Notes under the pieces: generated by a model | Seen by the model: the letters and a program-made list of their open reading frames with translations, nothing else | Told to the model about the DNA's origin: nothing | Database searches by the model: none | Shown here: positions 58,988 through 64,000 of the stretch, piece by piece | Layout of the letters: each line of letters opens with the position of its first letter | How positions within the stretch are numbered: position 1 is the stretch's first letter | Position numbers and translations under genes: made by a program | Assembly: GCF_900115475.1 (NCBI RefSeq) | Contig: NZ_FOWP01000006.1 | Coordinates: 124,001 to 188,000, forward strand | DNA length: 64,000 nucleotides | Direction: 5' to 3' | From: Ectopseudomonas composti | GTDB taxonomy: Bacteria > Pseudomonadota > Gammaproteobacteria > Pseudomonadales > Pseudomonadaceae

Positions 58988-60058
58988 TCAGTCTCCTTGC
59001 GCACAGTCGCTGAGGTCGTGCTGAAGTGTTTCGATCTTCTCGTAGAGGCCTTCGACCAGCGCGACCAGGTCCGGGTCAAAATGTTTGCCGGCTTGTTCGC
59101 GTATGTAGGCCTGTGCCTTTTCTGGGGGCCACGGCTCCTTGTAGGGGCGTGGCATGCGCAATGCGTCGTAGACGTCGCAAATCGCGACGATGCGTCCAGA
59201 CAAGGGAATCTGTTCGCCGCTCAGTCCATTGGGATAGCCACTGCCATCCCATTTCTCGTGATGGGTCAGGGAAATTTCTGCGGCCAGAGCGGTGAGCTCA
59301 GAGGCGTGCTGGTCGGTGAGAATGGAGTGGCCGATTGTTGGGTGCTCATGCATCTGCCGGCGCTCATCATCGCTCAGTGGGCCAGGCTTGAGCAGGATGT
59401 GGTCGGCGATACCGATCTTGCCGACATCGTGCATCGGGGCGGCCTGACGAATCAGCTTGACCCAGTCGGCGCTCATGCCGTGAGCCTCGGCAATCAACGC
59501 GGCGGACTCACCGATACGTACGATATGGTTGCCGGTCTCGCTGTCACGGTAGGCAGCTGCACGCGCCAGGGTACGCACTACTGCGCCATAGCTCTGAGTC
59601 AGCTGCGTCGTGCGTTCGCGCACGCGTTGCTCCAGGGTGTGGTTGGCTTCGTGCAGGGCCAGGCTGGCCTGGCTGAGTTGCAGGTTGCTGCGTACGCGCA
59701 GGATCACCTCGGGCAGGTCGACCGGTTTGCTCAGGTAGTCGTTGGCGCCCAGCTCCAGGCCGGTGCGACGGCTGACGCTGTCGTTCAGCGCGGTGATGAT
59801 GATGATCGGATTGCTGCTGCGATCACGGTCGGCCAGGGCGCGGAGGATGTCGAAGCCATTCGGCGCCGGCATGTCCAGATCCAGCAGCAGCAGGTTCCAG
59901 GGGTTGTGCTGTAACCACTCCAGCGCGGCGGCAGAATCGGAAAAGCTGATGGTATTGCGCATGCCGAAAGCCTTGAGGCTGGATTCCAGCAAGCGACTGT
60001 TGGCGACGACGTCATCGACGATGACCACCCGCGATTGAGTGAAGTCCTTAGACAGCAT
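58988..60058 (-). CDS. HD-GYP response regulator (cyclic-di-GMP phosphodiesterase)
   Basis: A 356-residue protein with an N-terminal receiver (VVIVDDVVANSRLLE; phospho-acceptor Asp in LLLLDLDMPAPNGFDIL; KPVDLPE) and a C-terminal HD-GYP domain: HDVGKIGIADHILLKPGPL, MHEHPTIGHSIL, HHEKWDGSGYPNGLSGEQIPL. All metal ligands and the GYP triad are present, so it is likely active on c-di-GMP. The ATG at 60058 overlaps the histidine-kinase gene by 11 bp, so the two form a signalling pair. Confidence 0.95.
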   Translation of the reverse strand: MLSKDFTQSRVVIVDDVVANSRLLESSLKAFGMRNTISFSDSAAALEWLQHNPWNLLLLDLDMPAPNGFDILRALADRDRSSNPIIIITALNDSVSRRTGLELGANDYLSKPVDLPEVILRVRSNLQLSQASLALHEANHTLEQRVRERTTQLTQSYGAVVRTLARAAAYRDSETGNHIVRIGESAALIAEAHGMSADWVKLIRQAAPMHDVGKIGIADHILLKPGPLSDDERRQMHEHPTIGHSILTDQHASELTALAAEISLTHHEKWDGSGYPNGLSGEQIPLSGRIVAICDVYDALRMPRPYKEPWPPEKAQAYIREQAGKHFDPDLVALVEGLYEKIETLQHDLSDCAQGD

Positions 60059-62537
60059 AACTCGCCTCCTTGCCGGTAAGGTCGCTGACCAATTGGCACA
60101 GTTCATTGGCGTCGATGGGCACACCCAGCAAGGCACTACCACCCAGGCTGACCAGATCCTGCAGTTGATCTTCACGGCTCAGCAGTACGATTGGCAGGTC
60201 GGCCAGTTCAGCATTCTGGCGCAAGGTGCGTAGCAGGTCGCGTCCGTCCATACCATTGAGCTCTACGCTGAGTAGCAGCAGATCAGGACGTCTGGCCAGC
60301 AGAGCAGCCAGTAGCTGGTTGCCGTCGTCGAACTGCAGCAGGTCGATGTTCGCCAGCGCCGTGCTGACGACCTCTCGATTCGTAGCATCAAGGTCGCCGT
60401 GATACACGCAGGCCGGGTGTTGCGCCAGCGAGGTGGTTACAGGTCGGCTGGGCTCGACGTAGCGGGTCAGGTCGATCCAGAAACTGCTGCCCTTGTTCGG
60501 CTCGCTGTGCAGGCCCATCTCTCCATTCATCAGCGCTGCATATTCCTTGCACAACGATAGGCCAATTCCGGTGCCCTGGATGGCGCCGTTTTCCTGGCCG
60601 AGACGCTGGAAGGGTTCGAACAGTAGAGGCTGCAGCTCGCTGGTGATGCCCATGCCGGTATCGCTGACCATCAAGCGCACTCGACCGTCGTGTTCCATGC
60701 AGCTGAGGCTGACGCTGCCTGCTGGTGTGTACTTGATGGCATTCGATAGCAGGTTGAGCAGCACCTGGCGCAGGCGGCGCGCGTCTGCCAGTACCGGCAC
60801 CTGACTCGGCGGCAAGGAAAGCTCTAACTTCAAACCGCGGGCTTCGACCTCGGGTGCTACCAGGTCGGCACACTCGTTCATCAGGGCCACTGCGTCTACT
60901 TTGGCCATTTCCAGGCGCGGCAGGTCACTCTGCAGGCTCGACCAGTCGAGAATGTCCCCCACCAGTTGGTTGAGATGGCGGCTGGCAAGCAGAATTTCTT
61001 CGAGGTAATCGGTGTCCTGCTGTTGCAGTGGGCCCTGCTGCATGCGCATCAGCTGGGCGAAACCCTGTATCGCGTTCAGCGGTGTACGCAACTCATGACT
61101 CATGCTGGAGATGAACTGGCTCTTGGCGCGGCTAGCTTCCTGGGCTTCGTGGCTGGCACGTTGCAGCTGCGTGGCACTGCGCTCAAGGCGCTGGCCCATG
61201 GATTCGACGTTATCGATGATGGCTTCCAGTTCGTCGATGGTGGTCGCCGGGCGTTTCGGCTTCCAGTTGCCCTGGCCAATCTCACGGAGCATGGTGACGA
61301 TGCCACCGATAGGTTTGCGCAGACGCTCGGTCAGCTCGCGGGCGCGGCCCCACATGAAGGCAAAGAACACCAGATAGAACAGCACCAGACCGCCGATCAG
61401 CAGGTAGCCGATGTTGCGGTAGTGGCTGGCGAGTTCGTTGGTCTGGCTGAATACCTCCATCTCATCGACCACCGTCAGCAGATGCCAGTCGGTGGATGGG
61501 ATCGTTGCCCAGGCGACCAGGTGTGGACGGTCGTTGAGAGTGACGGAAAGCACGCCTTTGTCCCGCTGCGCAATGGCGTTGGCGAGGCCTTCGGTATCGG
61601 CACGTTTGAGCAGATTGAAGTCCTCGGGTTTGAACAGTTCCGAACTGATGGCTTCGTCGTAGGAGTGGGTGGTCAGTTCATCCAGGCCGAAGTCGTCCTC
61701 TCCGGCTGGAGGCAAGGCCATAATGTTCATTTCGTTGCTGACGATCACGCCATATCCGTTCCATGGCACCTCGAGGCTCTGGATATGTTCGAGCAACTTG
61801 CCGACGGTGATGTCCAGGCCGACTACGCCTTCGAGAAAGTCCCCGCCTAGCACGGGGGCAACGGCCGAGAGCATCCAGCCCTGGCCTGCTGGGTCGAGGT
61901 AGACATCGGTCCAGGCGACCTTGCGTTCGGGGTTGTGCTTGGCGTCAGCGAGGTAATAGAAGTTGTAATCGGGTATCACCATGTCGTGGGGATACTGCGC
62001 GGGTGTGTCGAACCAGGGATAGATGCGGTTGTAGCTGTCCCAGCTGTTGAAATAGATGCTGGCCACCAGCGGGTTCTGCTGCACGATTTCGCGCATCAGC
62101 GGATCGAGCCTACCCAGGCGCGCGACTTTCTGCAGGTCCTGTTTCTCTGGGGGCGTCACATTGGAGTAGAAGGATGCCGCGCCGCCGTCATCGCGAGGGC
62201 TGTAACGCACGCCGCTGGGCGTTATAGCCAGTTCTGCCGGTGCGATTGGCTGGCTCTCGTCCAGCGTCTGTTGGGTCAGGGCTACGTAGGTGTTGGTGAG
62301 ACGGGCGATATGACCGAGTTCGCTTTCGACCAAGTGGGCTTCCTGGCCAGCTGCAGCCTGCAGATCGTTCAAGGCTGTCTCGCGCAGGTGGGATATCTGA
62401 GCGTCGCGGATGGATACGTTGGTGATCAGGTAGACGCTGATCAACACTGTCTCCACCAGAATCAGTGGGATCAGAGCCGTTTGCACGAAGGCACGCCATA
62501 TCCATGTCCGAAGACTGACTCGAGAGCCGTTTTGCAT
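60048..62537 (-). CDS. Cache-domain sensor histidine kinase with degenerate receiver
   Basis: An 829-residue kinase paralogous to the protein at 44268: TM1, a dCache-type sensor with [22 protein letters not shown]2, HAMP, HisKA ([17 protein letters not shown]) and HATPase ([27 protein letters not shown]). It lacks the PAS domain of the paralogue. The C-terminal receiver-like domain has Ser at the phospho-acceptor place (LLLLSVELNGMDGRDLL) and no conserved Lys, so it is probably a pseudo-receiver. The ATG at 62537 has AGGAG at 8 nt; the TTG at 62582 adds 15 residues. It likely phosphorylates the overlapping HD-GYP regulator. Confidence 0.92.
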   Translation of the reverse strand: MQNGSRVSLRTWIWRAFVQTALIPLILVETVLISVYLITNVSIRDAQISHLRETALNDLQAAAGQEAHLVESELGHIARLTNTYVALTQQTLDESQPIAPAELAITPSGVRYSPRDDGGAASFYSNVTPPEKQDLQKVARLGRLDPLMREIVQQNPLVASIYFNSWDSYNRIYPWFDTPAQYPHDMVIPDYNFYYLADAKHNPERKVAWTDVYLDPAGQGWMLSAVAPVLGGDFLEGVVGLDITVGKLLEHIQSLEVPWNGYGVIVSNEMNIMALPPAGEDDFGLDELTTHSYDEAISSELFKPEDFNLLKRADTEGLANAIAQRDKGVLSVTLNDRPHLVAWATIPSTDWHLLTVVDEMEVFSQTNELASHYRNIGYLLIGGLVLFYLVFFAFMWGRARELTERLRKPIGGIVTMLREIGQGNWKPKRPATTIDELEAIIDNVESMGQRLERSATQLQRASHEAQEASRAKSQFISSMSHELRTPLNAIQGFAQLMRMQQGPLQQQDTDYLEEILLASRHLNQLVGDILDWSSLQSDLPRLEMAKVDAVALMNECADLVAPEVEARGLKLELSLPPSQVPVLADARRLRQVLLNLLSNAIKYTPAGSVSLSCMEHDGRVRLMVSDTGMGITSELQPLLFEPFQRLGQENGAIQGTGIGLSLCKEYAALMNGEMGLHSEPNKGSSFWIDLTRYVEPSRPVTTSLAQHPACVYHGDLDATNREVVSTALANIDLLQFDDGNQLLAALLARRPDLLLLSVELNGMDGRDLLRTLRQNAELADLPIVLLSREDQLQDLVSLGGSALLGVPIDANELCQLVSDLTGKEASYAV

Positions 62538-62574
62538 GACGCACGCTCCTGCGTGGTGAGAGGGCGAACGAGGT

Positions 62575-62591
62575 GATATCAATATGATATC
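62575..62591. promoter_or_regulatory. Direct repeats upstream of the kinase gene
   Basis: TGATATC occurs at 62574-62580 and again at 62585-62591, a repeat period of 11 bp (about one helical turn), about 45 bp upstream of the kinase start. It is a possible regulator site; the 62583-62752 gap otherwise shows only AT-rich promoter-like sequence. Confidence 0.35.
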
Positions 62592-62752
62592 CAGGCTTTC
62601 CTTAAGTTAGGCTTAGCTAAAGGTAGTAGCAATTGCGCCAGATCAAGGGTGATTTAGATGTTTCATGCAGGCGGATGAACGGTAGAGATGGGGCGTGTGC
62701 GGTTCTGTGCTAGGCTGGCCGGCCTTTTTCATAGCCCCAAGCGGAGCCATTC

Positions 62753-63382
62753 ATGTCCGAACTCAACTTCAGCCCCGATCTGTCCTCCGATGAGGGCCGC
62801 GTCAGCTACGGCATCGGTCGTCAACTCGGTGGTCAGTTGCGTGACAACCCGCCGCCCGGCGTTGACCTGACGGCCATCCTGGCTGGTCTGACCGACGCGT
62901 TCAGTGGCCAGGCCAGCCGCGTTTCCGAGGCCGAGCTGGGTGCCAGCTTCAAGGTCATCCGCGAAATCATGCAGGCCGAAGCTGCCGCCAAAGCCGAAGC
63001 TGCTGCAGGCGAGGGGCATGCATACTTGGCCGAGAACGCCAAGCGTGAGGGCGTGACCGTACTGGCCTCCGGCCTGCAGTATGAAGTGCTGGTGGCAGGC
63101 GAGGGCGCCAAGCCGTCGGCCGACGACCAGGTGCGTACCCACTACCATGGCACCCTGATCGACGGCACCGTGTTCGACAGCTCCTACGAGCGTGGCCAGC
63201 CGGCTGAATTCCCGGTCGGCGGCGTGATTCCGGGTTGGGTCGAGGCACTGCAACTGATGGGTACCGGCAGCAAATGGCGCCTGCACGTGCCGAGCGAGCT
63301 GGCCTACGGCGCCCAAGGCGTCGGCAGCATCCCGCCGCACAGTGTGCTGGTGTTCGATGTCGAGCTGCTCGACATCCTGTAA
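62753..63382 (+). CDS. FKBP-type peptidyl-prolyl cis-trans isomerase (FklB-like)
   Basis: A 209-residue protein: an N-terminal dimerisation region (SYGIGRQLGGQLRDN, DAFSG), a long helix, and a C-terminal FKBP domain with VRTHYHGTLIDGTVFDSSYERGQPAEFPVGGVIPGWVEAL and ELAYGAQGVGSIPPHSVLVFDVELLDI. There is no signal peptide, so it is cytoplasmic, like FkbB22/FklB. It is followed by a strong terminator at 63549. It catalyses proline isomerisation in folding. Confidence 0.93.
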   Translation: MSELNFSPDLSSDEGRVSYGIGRQLGGQLRDNPPPGVDLTAILAGLTDAFSGQASRVSEAELGASFKVIREIMQAEAAAKAEAAAGEGHAYLAENAKREGVTVLASGLQYEVLVAGEGAKPSADDQVRTHYHGTLIDGTVFDSSYERGQPAEFPVGGVIPGWVEALQLMGTGSKWRLHVPSELAYGAQGVGSIPPHSVLVFDVELLDIL

Positions 63383-63507
63383 GCGCAATCGGCAGGCGGA
63401 TCGTAGGGTGGACAACGCTGTTTTTTGTCCACCATTCGCGACTGCGGTGGACGGATGAAGCATCGTCCATCCTAGGCCGCGTGCCTGGGGACGCAGGCTG
63501 TTTCGTC

Positions 63508-63528
63508 GGTGCGCACAGCGCACCCTAC
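63508..63528 (-). repeat. Intergenic 21-bp repeat copy
   Basis: Exact reverse complement of the repeat at 31050-31070. The neighbouring stretch 63400-63480 contains additional GTAGGGTGGAC-type and GTCCACC-type short inverted pieces, so the 3' side of the FKBP gene looks like a composite intergenic repeat. Confidence 0.6.
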
Positions 63529-63548
63529 GTGGCGGCCTGATTCAACGA

Positions 63549-63580
63549 AACGGGGCGCCCTGGTGACAGGGCGCCCCGTT
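63549..63580. terminator. Strong hairpin terminator after the FKBP gene
   Basis: Perfect 14-bp stem (arms at 63549-63562 and 63567-63580, GC-rich) with a GTGA-type tetraloop, then TTGCATTTC. It lies between the FKBP gene and the convergent small gene at 63620 and could serve both. Confidence 0.8.
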
Positions 63581-63619
63581 TGCATTTCTCTGGGTAGGTG
63601 CGCCACGCGCACCAGTTTC

Positions 63620-63850
63620 TCAGGACGGGCGCAAGGCCCTCGCATAGCAGTAGAGAAACAGGCTGCGCACCAGTTCTTTGAGCACGATGGGTTCGCTGGA
63701 GCTGAGCTCCTGCAGGTCCAGGTCGCCCTGGTCACGCAGTTCGTCCAGCGCTTCTTCTTCGAGCATGGCGCAGACTTCCCCGGTTTCGCGGTTGAGAATG
63801 CGCAGGTAGGGATGCGGGCGGTCCAGCCAGGCATCGATCAGGTAGGTCAT
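63620..63850 (-). CDS. Conserved small hypothetical protein (PA4570-like)
   Basis: A 76-residue acidic protein: YLIDAWLDRPHPYLRILNRETGEVCAMLEEEALDELRDQGDLDLQELSSSEPIVLKELVRSLFLYCYARAL. Highly regular and probably folded; I recall a similar protein encoded near the FKBP gene in P. aeruginosa (PA4570 region), but this is from memory. Function unknown. The 150 bp after it to the window end hold an AT-rich promoter-like stretch and a REP-like end. Confidence 0.75.
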   Translation of the reverse strand: MTYLIDAWLDRPHPYLRILNRETGEVCAMLEEEALDELRDQGDLDLQELSSSEPIVLKELVRSLFLYCYARALRPS

Positions 63851-63967
63851 GGCAGGTCTCCTTGGCCGTCATTACGTAACTGAGAATAATTCCTATTACA
63901 TAAATAGCAAGGGTTAATTGCGACCTTTTGTCGTTTCCGCGAATGAGGTGCGACGGTAAGGCTGGGC

Positions 63968-64000
63968 TGTGGGAGGGGGCTTCAGCCGCGACGGTCGCCG
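63968..64000 (+). repeat. REP-like palindromic intergenic element, cut by window end
   Basis: The sequence TGTGGGAGGGGGCTTCAGCC followed by GCGAC is of the short dispersed REP type common between Pseudomonas genes; GGCT-TC-AGCC forms its central hairpin. It continues beyond the window. Confidence 0.55.

Noticed and set aside
1..64000. CRISPR arrays, rRNA genes, tRNA genes and insertion sequences
   Set aside because: I saw no regularly spaced repeat array, no rRNA-like sequence, no complete tRNA and no DDE transposase; the only RNA gene recognised is ssrA.

Overview
The window looks like chromosomal DNA of a high-GC gammaproteobacterium of the genus Pseudomonas, probably near the mendocina/oleovorans group. 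I infer this from codon use, the ssrA sequence, the gene families and the intergenic repeats; no database search was run. Almost all of it is densely coding.

Layout: (1) 1-7749: the 5' part of a response-regulator gene, then a divergent tripartite RND efflux operon (adaptor, pump, outer-membrane channel) followed by an SmvA/QacA-like MFS exporter. (2) 7801-34695: about 27 kb with every gene on the minus strand, read from 34.5 kb down to 7.8 kb. It holds an Asp/Glu-racemase-fold protein, an NTF2-like protein, two Old-Yellow-Enzyme/dienoyl-CoA-reductase-type flavoenzymes, a class III CoA-transferase, an HMG-CoA-lyase-like enzyme, a YCF48/MMPL/DUF1302/DUF1329 envelope transport set, a hydantoinase A/B pair, an isochorismatase-fold amidase, a lipoprotein, a LeuC/LeuD-like hydro-lyase, a PrpR-type sigma-54 activator, an alcohol dehydrogenase, a RidA protein and an acyl-CoA dehydrogenase. 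Two good -24/-12 promoters (34573-34589 and 28618-28634) precede its two blocks. I read it as one inducible catabolic system for an unknown, probably poorly soluble, cyclic-amide or methyl-branched substrate.

(3) 34833-43773: two successive Pf-type (filamentous phage) insertions at the 3' end of ssrA. The outer one is a remnant with a truncated, frameshifted integrase. The inner one has repressor, excisionase-like, Arc-like, replication-initiation and integrase genes but no recognisable coat, adsorption or Zot genes. Its left end is an AT-rich cargo block with a 586-residue protein carrying a perfect HEPN RNxxxH motif. (4) 43748-44139: tmRNA.

(5) 44268-63850: signalling and housekeeping genes. 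These include two closely related Cache-domain hybrid histidine kinases about 13 kb apart in opposite orientation, an HD-GYP response regulator, a chemoreceptor, a Lon-like protease, a DksA/TraR zinc-finger protein, a tightly overlapping four-gene set (DUF6482, DnaQ-like/GIY-YIG, FeS photolyase-related protein, DUF2256), UPF0114, an FKBP isomerase and several conserved small proteins. The strongest leads for undescribed biology are the virion-gene-less Pf element with its HEPN cargo, and the sigma-54 catabolic cluster.
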